A stretch of 62,102 nucleotides of DNA, from the NCBI GenBank assembly GCA_003222535.1, contig QHWJ01000227.1, forward strand, positions 1 through 62,102, read 5' to 3'. Shown here one piece after another: positions 33,713-41,252 of this stretch. The position numbers were made by a program, and so were the translations under genes. Within the stretch, counting starts at the first letter, position 1. Each line of letters opens with the position of its first letter. Below the pieces are notes generated by a model. That model had not been told where the DNA came from, ran no database searches, and saw only the letters and a list, made by a program, of their open reading frames with translations. The DNA comes from Acidobacteriota bacterium. Lineage in GTDB: Bacteria > Acidobacteriota > Vicinamibacteria > Vicinamibacterales > CAVVIG01.

Positions 33713-34690
33713 TCACGGGGTCTGGGCGAGGTACCCGGGACGGGCTTTGACCGTCACCCTTCGGTTCCTCACACGCACGTCGAGGCGGTGCCATCCGTCC
33801 TTCGCCACGCCGCGCGGCGTGTAGCTCACGAGATAGCGATGCCGGAATTCGTCGAGGATACCGAGAAACGTCGCGCGGAGGTTGGCGGTCTTCTCAATCT
33901 CGAACAGCCGGCCGCCGGTGAACGACGTCAGGTCGTGGAGGAATTCCGGCTTCAAGCGCGATCGCGCCGTCACGCCGTACACGACCACATCCGAGCGCTT
34001 CGCCGCGTCGAGCACGGCATCGGGGGACAGCCAGCTCGACGTGTCGACACCGTCGCTGAAGACGATGAGCAGCGCGCGGCCCGCGTCCGATTCGCCGATC
34101 ATCATGCCCGCGTAGGTCCCGTCCACGAGCGCCGTGTCGCCGGACCCGCTCACGGTGTCGATCGCCGTCGCCACGGGCTCCACATCCCCGGTCAGGCCGG
34201 CGCCGAGCACGACCAGGTGACTGAACGTCACGAGCGCCGCCTGATCCCCCTTCTTCAACGCGCCAAGCAGAGCCGCCCCCGCGCCGCGCAGGTGATCGAG
34301 CCGCTCGCCCGCCACGCTGTCACTCATGTCGAGGACGAGGATGACGTTCAACGGAATCTGCTCGAAGCTGACCAGATCGACCTGCTGCGGAACGCCGTTG
34401 TCGAGCACCTCGAAGTCGGAGGGGCCAAGCCCGAGGATTGCCGATCCACCGTCTCTCTCGGTCACCAGCACGTCGACACGCACGGCCTCGACTTTCGAGG
34501 AAAAGCTTGGTTGCGATTGCGACAAGGACACAATGGGAACACGCGACAAGGACACAATGGGAACACGCGACAAGGACACCAAGGGAACAAAGGACACAGA
34601 GAAAAAGGCGGCAACGGACACGCACAGACACCACATCCTTTGTGTCTTTTGTGTCTTTTGTGTCCTTTGTTTCCTCCGTGTCCTTGTCAT
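33713..34690 (-). CDS. VWFA-domain protein, acidobacterial type, with repeat-derived signal peptide
   Basis: The product is 325 residues. ATG 34690 overlaps the TGA of the upstream TPR gene (ATGA), implying coupling. Residues 1-65 are translated word hairpin: MTRTRRKQRTQKTQKTQR, a hydrophobic WCLCVSVAAFFSVSFVPLVS, then SRVPIVSLSRVPIVSLSQSQ. They work plausibly as a signal peptide. From about residue 70, VRVDVLVTERDGGSAILGLG starts the VWFA-related domain. The MIDAS DxSxS is in LVLDMSDSVAGERLDHL, with SDGVDTSSW and VVYGVTARSR later. Likely a secreted adhesion or assembly protein. A C-terminal fragment of a relative lies at 28491-28610. Confidence 0.85.
   Translation of the reverse strand: MTRTRRKQRTQKTQKTQRMWCLCVSVAAFFSVSFVPLVSLSRVPIVSLSRVPIVSLSQSQPSFSSKVEAVRVDVLVTERDGGSAILGLGPSDFEVLDNGVPQQVDLVSFEQIPLNVILVLDMSDSVAGERLDHLRGAGAALLGALKKGDQAALVTFSHLVVLGAGLTGDVEPVATAIDTVSGSGDTALVDGTYAGMMIGESDAGRALLIVFSDGVDTSSWLSPDAVLDAAKRSDVVVYGVTARSRLKPEFLHDLTSFTGGRLFEIEKTANLRATFLGILDEFRHRYLVSYTPRGVAKDGWHRLDVRVRNRRVTVKARPGYLAQTP
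34525..34690. repeat. Word hairpin 8 (CAAGGACACAATGGGAACACG units)
   Basis: A tandem unit of about 25 bp (ACAAGGACACAATGGGAACA) occurs twice fully and a third time altered. The right arm repeats TTTGTGTCTTTTGTGTCTTT. The whole array is translated on the minus strand as the start of the VWFA protein. Confidence 0.85.
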
Positions 34691-36141
34691 GGGGCGGCCC
34701 CTGGCTGGAACGGCCGCCGCAGTTCCTCGAGGAGCGCATCGGCGTTCCGGGCTTGCGCGACGTTGTAGGTCCACCACGGATCGTTGCGCTCGTTCGCGTC
34801 GGACGACAGCGCGAACACCCGCTGGATGGCGCGGAGCGCGCCGGGACGATCGCCGTAGCGCCGCGCGAGGCGGCTGAGGGCGACGAGCGGCGACTGCGCG
34901 TCGGGATACAACGCCGCTGCCTGCTCGTACGCCAGGCGGGCCGCATCACGGTGACCGAGCTCTTCCTCCGCCGCGCCGAGGAACAGGTTGCCGTAATACA
35001 CGAGCAGCGTGTCGTCGGCCGACGCGATCGCCTGCCGCAGCTCGGCCGCCGCATCAGCGTGACGGCCCAGGCCGCCGAGCACACGTCCGTGGCGCAGGCG
35101 GGCTTCGACGTGGTCTGGCTTGACCTCGAGGGCGCGCCGGAAGAACGCCTCGGCCTGGCGCAGCTCCCCGCGTGGCGATGCGACGCCGAGCGACATGCCG
35201 GCCGGCAGATCGGCGGCTCGTATGCCGCTCTGAATGCGCGGTGCGGCGTACGCTTCACGCTGGCAGCCGCTCAGGAACAGCACCTCGGGGTCCGCGGGAA
35301 AGATTTCGCGCGCGCGCGCGAGGTGCAGGTGATCGTGCTGTTCGACATGCTGCATCCACGCAGCGGTCGCCGTATACCACTGGCGCACCATGGCGTCCCG
35401 TCCCGGCGCCGGCGCGTCAGCGCCGCTCGGCTTGACGTAATCGAGCACCATGCGGGCGATGTCCCAGTGCACGGCGTCCTGGCCGAGATCGACGTCGCGT
35501 CCATCGGAGATCTCCAGCCGAAGCCGCTGCGGACCGGGCAATGGTGATGGAGAAACCGGATCCATCGCGGAGCGAGGCGTCAGGATGGCGACGTCGCTGT
35601 GGAGCAGGGCGCCGCGCCGGAGGACGTAGTTGCCGTCGCCACGGAGTCTGGCGGCGCCGGCGAGGCCCGACAGGCGCATCAGGTCCGCATCGAGCGACGT
35701 CGCGGCTTTGATGTCGACGCAATGCGGCTCGGCGATGATGCCGCCCGCCGCGCACGCGAGCGCCACCAGCCGCCCGAGCTGCCGCGCCGTGTATCGAATC
35801 TCCGTGGGAGCGCGCTGACTGTCGGGGCGCACGCTGAATATGCCCTTCCTCGGGTTGCGCATCAACTGGACGACAACGTTCACCTCGATCCAGAGCGTCT
35901 GCAAGTCGCGGTTCGACCACGAGCCGACTTCCCGGAGCGCATCGTCGTCCACTCCAGGCTCGTGGAGAGTGACGGCCTTCAGCCACCGTTCCACGCGGTC
36001 GATTCTGGCGTCGGCGACAGGTTCGCCGGGGGGCAGCGGGCGGAACGGGCTTGCGCTGCGGCCCTGTCCCGCCATCGCGAGCGGTGCGTGACCGCCAGCG
36101 ACTATAACGCACAGGCAACAGGCGAGCCACACGCCTCGCAT
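34687..36141 (-). CDS. Secreted TPR protein, paralogue B
   Basis: The product is 484 residues from ATG 36141 with signal peptide MRGVWLACCLCVIVAGG; an earlier ATG at 36183 is possible. The N-terminal ~330 residues form a conserved region of unknown fold with DLQTLWIEVNVVVQLMRNPR, LACAAGGIIAEPHCVDI, VHWDIARMVLDYVKPSG and REIFPADPEVLFLSGCQREA. TPR units fill about 345-484 (ARLRHGRVLGGLGRHADAAA). It is a tandem paralogue of the gene upstream (36201-37625) and is coupled to the VWFA gene downstream, so the three probably act together at the cell envelope. Function unknown. Confidence 0.8.
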   Translation of the reverse strand: MRGVWLACCLCVIVAGGHAPLAMAGQGRSASPFRPLPPGEPVADARIDRVERWLKAVTLHEPGVDDDALREVGSWSNRDLQTLWIEVNVVVQLMRNPRKGIFSVRPDSQRAPTEIRYTARQLGRLVALACAAGGIIAEPHCVDIKAATSLDADLMRLSGLAGAARLRGDGNYVLRRGALLHSDVAILTPRSAMDPVSPSPLPGPQRLRLEISDGRDVDLGQDAVHWDIARMVLDYVKPSGADAPAPGRDAMVRQWYTATAAWMQHVEQHDHLHLARAREIFPADPEVLFLSGCQREAYAAPRIQSGIRAADLPAGMSLGVASPRGELRQAEAFFRRALEVKPDHVEARLRHGRVLGGLGRHADAAAELRQAIASADDTLLVYYGNLFLGAAEEELGHRDAARLAYEQAAALYPDAQSPLVALSRLARRYGDRPGALRAIQRVFALSSDANERNDPWWTYNVAQARNADALLEELRRPFQPGAAP

Positions 36142-36200
36142 GGTGCTTCTCACGTCGTTGGACGGCAGCAGCAGAACGGACATGCGGGCGCGCCGCGCGC

Positions 36201-37625
36201 TCACCGCTCGCCCTCCGGCTGGAACGGTCGCCACAGCTCCTCGAGGAGCTCGTCGGCGTTTCTCGCCTGCGCCACGTGGTACTTCCACCAGGGATCGATC
36301 CGCTCGGGCTCGGTGGGCGGGAGGTCGAACACCTGCTGCAACGCGCGCAGGGCGGCGGGCCGGTCGCCTTGCCGTCGCGCGAGCTCGCTGAGGGCGAGCA
36401 AAGGCGATTGGGCCATCGGGTACAGCGCCGCGGCGCGTTCATTGGCGTCGCGCGCTGCATCGTACCGGCCCAGCGCCTGTTCTTCGGCGCCGAGGAACAG
36501 GTCGCCGTAATACACGAGCAGCGTGTCGTCGGCCGACGCGATCGCCTGCCGCAGCTCGTTCGCGGCATCCGCGTGCCGGCCGAGCATCGCGAGCACGCGT
36601 CCCAACCGGAGATGCGCTTCGCTCGCGTCGGGCTTCAACGCCAGCGCGCGACGGAAAAAGGATTCCGCCTGGCGCAATTCAGCGCGCTCGGAGCCGACGT
36701 CGAGCAAAAACCAGCTCGGCAGAACCGCCGATCGCACGGCGCTCTGGATGTGCGGCGCGGCGTACGTCTCACGCTGGCAGCCGCTCAGGAACAGGATGTC
36801 GGGATCGGTGGGAAAGATCTCCCGCGCACGATCGAGATGCTGGACGTCGTGATCTTCGCGACTCTGCATCCACGCGGCGGTCGCGCGGTACCACTGCCGG
36901 ACCATCTCGTCGCGTCCGGGCGCCGGCTTGTCCTCGCCCGGCGGCTGGACGGAGTCCAGCACCATGCGGGCGATGTCCCAATGCACGGCGGTGCGGCCGA
37001 GATCGATCTCACGGCCGTCAGCGTAATGCATCTTGAGCCGCTCCGGACCGGCTGGCGGAAATGCCGAGAGCGGCTCGACGGGTCCGGCGGGCAGGAGCAT
37101 CGCGACGTCGCTGTTTAGCAGCGCGCCGCGCCGCAGGATGTAGTTGTCGTCGCCTCGCAGCTTCACGGCGCGGGCGAGCGTCGACAGCCGCAGGAGCTCC
37201 GCGTCGAGCTCCCCGCCGGCGTTGATGGCCATGCACGCCGGCTCGAAAACGATGCCGCCCGCCGCACAGGCGAGCGCCCGAAGCCGCCGCATCTGAACCT
37301 GGGTGTACGGAATCCCGGTCGGCGTGCGCCGATCCTGCAATTGCACGGTGAACCCGCTCAACTTCGGATTGCGCGACACCTGGACGAGGACCTTCACGTC
37401 GATCCAGAGCGATCGCAGATCGGCGTTCGTCCATGAGCCCGCCTCCGCCAGCGCATCGTCCTCCGCCCCGGGCGTGTGACGCACGAGCAACTTAAGCCAC
37501 TGCTCAAGCCGCTCGAGTCGAGCCGGCGCGACAGGCTCCATGCGTTGCGGTATCTGTGCGGCGATCGGAACGCCCGTGCCGGCGGCGAGGATGAACAGAC
37601 CGAGCGCGAGCGACAGCGGTCGCAT
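36201..37625 (-). CDS. Secreted TPR protein, paralogue A
   Basis: The product is 474 residues from ATG 37625, signal peptide MRPLSLALGLFILAAGTGVP. It has the same plan as the next gene downstream: DLRSLWIDVKVLVQVSRNPK, LACAAGGIVFEPACMAINAG, VHWDIARMVLDSVQPPG, REIFPTDPDILFLSGCQRET, then TPR units (AHLRLGRVLAMLGRHADAAN) to the end. The conserved Cys-containing N-terminal part is not a family I can name. Identity is high enough to infer an old tandem duplication. It is probably the first gene of the TPR-TPR-VWFA unit. Confidence 0.8.
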   Translation of the reverse strand: MRPLSLALGLFILAAGTGVPIAAQIPQRMEPVAPARLERLEQWLKLLVRHTPGAEDDALAEAGSWTNADLRSLWIDVKVLVQVSRNPKLSGFTVQLQDRRTPTGIPYTQVQMRRLRALACAAGGIVFEPACMAINAGGELDAELLRLSTLARAVKLRGDDNYILRRGALLNSDVAMLLPAGPVEPLSAFPPAGPERLKMHYADGREIDLGRTAVHWDIARMVLDSVQPPGEDKPAPGRDEMVRQWYRATAAWMQSREDHDVQHLDRAREIFPTDPDILFLSGCQRETYAAPHIQSAVRSAVLPSWFLLDVGSERAELRQAESFFRRALALKPDASEAHLRLGRVLAMLGRHADAANELRQAIASADDTLLVYYGDLFLGAEEQALGRYDAARDANERAAALYPMAQSPLLALSELARRQGDRPAALRALQQVFDLPPTEPERIDPWWKYHVAQARNADELLEELWRPFQPEGER

Positions 37626-38114
37626 GATGACTATTGGAGCGTCTGCGTCATTCCTACAGCGATGAACGCGGGTCCTGTCCGCGAACAGCCCCACCGAGCC
37701 ACCCCCACCGCGCAAAAGCCGCGCCCGGGGGGGGCTCGCCGAATGGCACCTGTCACGGCCGACGGCGGCTCCGCGCCCGGCGGCGGGGTCCAACGCGGCA
37801 GCCGCGTTGGGGTGCCTCGGGGCGGCCCGTTCGCGGCCACCCGCTTCGCCGTCGCTGTACATCTCATGAGTCTCCACTATTTCGTGGTCATCCTAACACT
37901 CGGGCCGGTTGGTGACACACGCTGTGCATCTTCGGCCACGAAAACGCCCGAAGCCTTCTTGCACAGATTGAGCGTCCGTCGGATACGACAATGCGGTCGT
38001 AGGGTGGTGATCGTCTGTCGAAGGTGGCCTGCGCGGCTTTTGTGCTTTGTGCTTTGCGCTTTCGTGTTTTCGCGTTTTCGTGCTTTCGTGGTTTCTTGTC
38101 TCCGTGGTTTGCGT
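37626..38114. other. Gene-free spacer with GC-rich palindromes and word hairpin 9
   Basis: No credible gene was found. GC-rich inverted words (GGCGGCTCCGCGCCC, ACGCGGCAGCCGCGT) occupy about 37720-37815. From 38035 to 38110 there is one arm of a word hairpin (TTTCGTGTTTTCGCGTTTTC); a short opposite arm, CACGAAAACGCCCGAA, lies near 37936. The array abuts the nuoN stop codon. Confidence 0.6.
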
Positions 38115-39542
38115 TCAGAAAGCCGAAATCGACGCGGCGGCCCAGTCGAGAACTCGCGTCGGCAGGAGGCCCAGATAGAAGATGAGAATCGCCGAGACGA
38201 CGAGGGCGGCGCCCGCGATCTTCGGCACCGCCGGGAACTGCGCGGGCGTGTTGCCCGGCGTCATGTACATCATGACGACGATGCGCAGGTAAAAGAAGAC
38301 GGAGATGACGCTCGTGAGCACCCCGATGATGGCGAGCCCGCTGTAGCCGGCCTTCACGGCGGCGCTGAAGACGTACCACTTCGCGATGAAGCCCGCCATC
38401 GGCGGAAAGCCGCCGAGCGACAGCAGGAAGACCGTCATCAGCGCCGCGAGCGCCGCGTGATCGTTCCACAGGCCGGCGTAATCGGCGACCCGATCGTTGG
38501 GCCGGCTGGCGTTGTCGAGCAGCGCGACGACGCCGAACGCGCCGATGTTCGTGATCGCGTAGGTCAGCAGGTAGAACAGCACCGCGCCTTTGCCCACGTC
38601 GTTCGCCGACAGCAGCGCAATCAGCAGATAGCCGCCGTGCGCGATGCTCGAATACGCCAGCATGCGCTTGACGTTCGACTGCGCCACGCCGACCACCGTC
38701 CCCACGATCATCGTCGCCGCCGCGATCAACCACAGGACGTCGCTCCACTGCCCGCGCAGCGGCTCGAACGCCGACAGGAAGACGCGGACGAACGCGGCGA
38801 ACGCGGCCGCCTTCACGCCGGTGGACATGAAGCCGGCGACCGCCGGCGGCGCGCCTTCGTAGGCGTCGGGTGTCCACATGTGGAACGGCACGGCCGACAC
38901 CTTGAAGGCGAACCCGACGAGGACCAGCCCCACTGCGAGCAGTTGCATCGGCGCCGGCGCCTGCGAGGCGGTGAGGCCGCGGATGCTGTCGAGCCTGGTA
39001 CTGCCGGTGAGCCCGTAGCTGAACGCGATGCCGTAGAGGAAGAACGCACTGGAGAAGGCACCCAGCAGGAAATACTTGAAGGCCGCTTCCGTCGCCGCCG
39101 GCGACTCGCGCCGGATGCCCGTGAGCACGTAGACCGCGAGCGAAAGCACTTCGAGCGCGAGGAAGATCACCAGCAGGTCCGACGCCGTCGCCATCAGCAT
39201 CATGCCGGCCGTGGCAAACAGCATCAGCGCGTAGTACTCACCCGCCGGCAGGCGCTCGCGATCGATCGTCGGACCGGAGATCGCCAGCGACAGCAGGCCC
39301 ACGACGATCAGAATACCCGTGACGAACAGGCCGAAATCGTCGGCGACGACCAGACCGAAGCTCGACGTGTTGTGGTTCCACAGCAGAACGGTCGCGATCG
39401 CCGCGCCGACGAGGCCGACCAGGCCAAGGCCCGCAATCGGCATCCGTTCGCCAGGATCGCGAAACGCCTCGGCGACCATCGCGGCGATCGCCGCCGCGGT
39501 GACGCACGCCATCGGCACGATGGCATTAAGGGACGACATCAT
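38115..39542 (-). CDS. nuoN: NADH-quinone oxidoreductase subunit N
   Basis: The product is 475 residues, an antiporter-like proton-pumping subunit of complex I, with about 14 hydrophobic segments. The family region FALEVLSLAVYVLTGIRRES is present, as are TEAAFKYFLLGAFSSAFFLY (key Lys of the conserved helix) and RMLAYSSIAHGGYLLIALLS. ATG 39542 (with a second ATG next to it) was chosen because upstream codons read AISHQPSAISH from the repeat. It is the last gene of the nuo operon. Confidence 0.93.
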   Translation of the reverse strand: MMSSLNAIVPMACVTAAAIAAMVAEAFRDPGERMPIAGLGLVGLVGAAIATVLLWNHNTSSFGLVVADDFGLFVTGILIVVGLLSLAISGPTIDRERLPAGEYYALMLFATAGMMLMATASDLLVIFLALEVLSLAVYVLTGIRRESPAATEAAFKYFLLGAFSSAFFLYGIAFSYGLTGSTRLDSIRGLTASQAPAPMQLLAVGLVLVGFAFKVSAVPFHMWTPDAYEGAPPAVAGFMSTGVKAAAFAAFVRVFLSAFEPLRGQWSDVLWLIAAATMIVGTVVGVAQSNVKRMLAYSSIAHGGYLLIALLSANDVGKGAVLFYLLTYAITNIGAFGVVALLDNASRPNDRVADYAGLWNDHAALAALMTVFLLSLGGFPPMAGFIAKWYVFSAAVKAGYSGLAIIGVLTSVISVFFYLRIVVMMYMTPGNTPAQFPAVPKIAGAALVVSAILIFYLGLLPTRVLDWAAASISAF

Positions 39543-39564
39543 GGCTCGCGCGTTAAAGGACGCG

Positions 39565-41133
39565 TCATGGCTGATGGCTGATGGCTGATGGCTGATGGCC
39601 AATGGCCGATGGCCGGGCGTCGACCTGGAGGTGTGCCGGTGCGTTCTGATGGAACCGGTTCACGAGCCGCGCGACCGACGGCTCGATCGGCCGCAGGAAC
39701 AGGTTCGGCAGCACACCCATCAGGACGGCCAGCGCGATGATCGGCACGATGATCGCCCGCTCGCGGCGCCCGAGATCGGCGAGGCGCGTGTTCTTCTCAT
39801 TGGTCACCGGGCCGTAGTTCACGCGCTGGAACATCCAGAGCATGTAAGTGGCGGACAGCACCACGCCGGTCGCCGCGAACGCCGCCATGCGCGGATCCCA
39901 GCGGAACGCGCCGAGCAGAATCAGGAACTCGCCGACGAAGCCGTTCAGCCCCGGCAGGCCGATCGAGGAGAGCGTCACGATCAGGAACGCCGCCACCAGA
40001 TGCGGCGTCACCTTCTTCAGGCCGCCGAATTCCGAGATCTGCCGCGTATGCCGCCGATCCGACAGCATGCCGACGATCAGGAAGAGGCCGCCGGTGCTGA
40101 CACCGTGATTGAGCATCTGGTACACGGCGCCCTGCACCCCCTGCGTGTTCATGGCCGCGATGCCGAGCACGACGAAACCGAGGTGGCTGACGCTCGAGTA
40201 GGCCACCAGCTTCTTCATGTCCGGCTGCACCATCGCCACCAGCGCCCCGTAGACGATGCCGACGACGGCCAGCATGGCGAGGGCGGGGCTGAAAAAACTG
40301 GCCGCCTCCGGGAAGAGGGGAAACGCAAACCGCACGAAGCCGTACGTGCCCATCTTCAGCATCACGCCCGCGAGGATCACCGATCCGGCGGTCGGGGCCT
40401 CCACGTGCGCATCCGGCAGCCAGGTGTGGAACGGGAACAGCGGGACCTTGACCGCGAACGCCAGCGCGAAGGCCAGGAAGAACCAGAACTGCAGGTGCGG
40501 CGGCACCTTCAGGTCGTACAGCCTCAACAGATCGAAGCTGTAGCTCCCCGTTGTCGTGAGGTGCAGCCACGCCATCCCGAGGATCGCCAGCAGCATCATG
40601 ACGCTGGCCGCCATCGTGTACAGGATGAACTTGACGGCTGCGTAAATGCGCCGGTCGTAGCCCCAGATCCCGATGAGGAAGTACATCGGCACGAGCATCG
40701 CGTCCCACAACACGTAAAACAGAAAAAGATCGAGCGAAATGAAGACGCCCATCATCGCGCTCTCGAGCAGCAGCATGAAGATGCTGAACGCCTTCGTCTT
40801 CTCGTGGACCGACTCCCACGAGCTGAGCAGCGCGAGCGGCGTCAGAAAACCGGTCAGGACGAGCAGCAGCAGGCTGATGCCGTCGACGCCGACGAAGTAC
40901 TGGATGCCGAACGCCGGGATCCACGCGTGACGCTCGACGAACTGGAAGTCGGCGGACGAGGGGTCGAAGCGGCTCCACAGCAGCAGCGTCTCGGCGAAGA
41001 TCAGCACCGACACGGTCAGCGCGATCTTCCGCACGAACGGCGCACTCTGTTCCTCATCGCCCCGGACGAAGAGCACGAGGATGGCGCCGGCGACCGGCAG
41101 CACGATGAGAGACGTGAGGATCGGGAAATGCAT
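39565..41133 (-). CDS. nuoM: NADH-quinone oxidoreductase subunit M
   Basis: The product is 522 residues with about 14 membrane helices; a GTG lies one codon upstream of ATG 41133. Complex I antiporter motifs are present: SLLLLVLTGFLTPLALLSSW, YVLWDAMLVPMYFLIGIWGY (with the conserved Glu position replaced by Asp in this loop), FPFHTWLPDAHVEAPTAGSV and KKLVAYSSVSHLGFVVLGIA. The last ~16 residues (SAIGHQPSAISHQP) are translated word hairpin and extend the protein past its normal end. Confidence 0.93.
   Translation of the reverse strand: MHFPILTSLIVLPVAGAILVLFVRGDEEQSAPFVRKIALTVSVLIFAETLLLWSRFDPSSADFQFVERHAWIPAFGIQYFVGVDGISLLLLVLTGFLTPLALLSSWESVHEKTKAFSIFMLLLESAMMGVFISLDLFLFYVLWDAMLVPMYFLIGIWGYDRRIYAAVKFILYTMAASVMMLLAILGMAWLHLTTTGSYSFDLLRLYDLKVPPHLQFWFFLAFALAFAVKVPLFPFHTWLPDAHVEAPTAGSVILAGVMLKMGTYGFVRFAFPLFPEAASFFSPALAMLAVVGIVYGALVAMVQPDMKKLVAYSSVSHLGFVVLGIAAMNTQGVQGAVYQMLNHGVSTGGLFLIVGMLSDRRHTRQISEFGGLKKVTPHLVAAFLIVTLSSIGLPGLNGFVGEFLILLGAFRWDPRMAAFAATGVVLSATYMLWMFQRVNYGPVTNEKNTRLADLGRRERAIIVPIIALAVLMGVLPNLFLRPIEPSVARLVNRFHQNAPAHLQVDARPSAIGHQPSAISHQP
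39566..39615. repeat. Word array 10 (ATGGCTG, ATGGCCG)
   Basis: Four copies of ATGGCTG followed by ATGGCCA and ATGGCCG. It is one-armed here. It encodes the NuoM C-terminus and separates it from nuoN. Confidence 0.85.
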
Positions 41134-41146
41134 CACGCCCTATTCG

Positions 41147-41250
41147 GGCACAAAGGACACAGAGGGTACAAAGGACACAGAGGCAAAGGCTGACAAGCCG
41201 AAACGGTTCCGGTCCTTTGTGTCCTTTGTTACCTTTGTGTCCTTTGTGCG
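41147..41250. repeat. Word hairpin 11 (CAAAGGACACAGAGG / CCTTTGTGTCC)
   Basis: The left arm repeats GGGCACAAAGGACACAGAGG. The right arm repeats GGTCCTTTGTGTCCTTTGTT. It fills the nuoM/nuoL gap. Confidence 0.9.
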
Positions 41251-41252
41251 CG

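Noticed and set aside
34525-34600. Possible CRISPR-like direct repeats
   Set aside because: The units are contiguous, imperfect and paired with a complementary arm; there are no spacers and no cas genes nearby.
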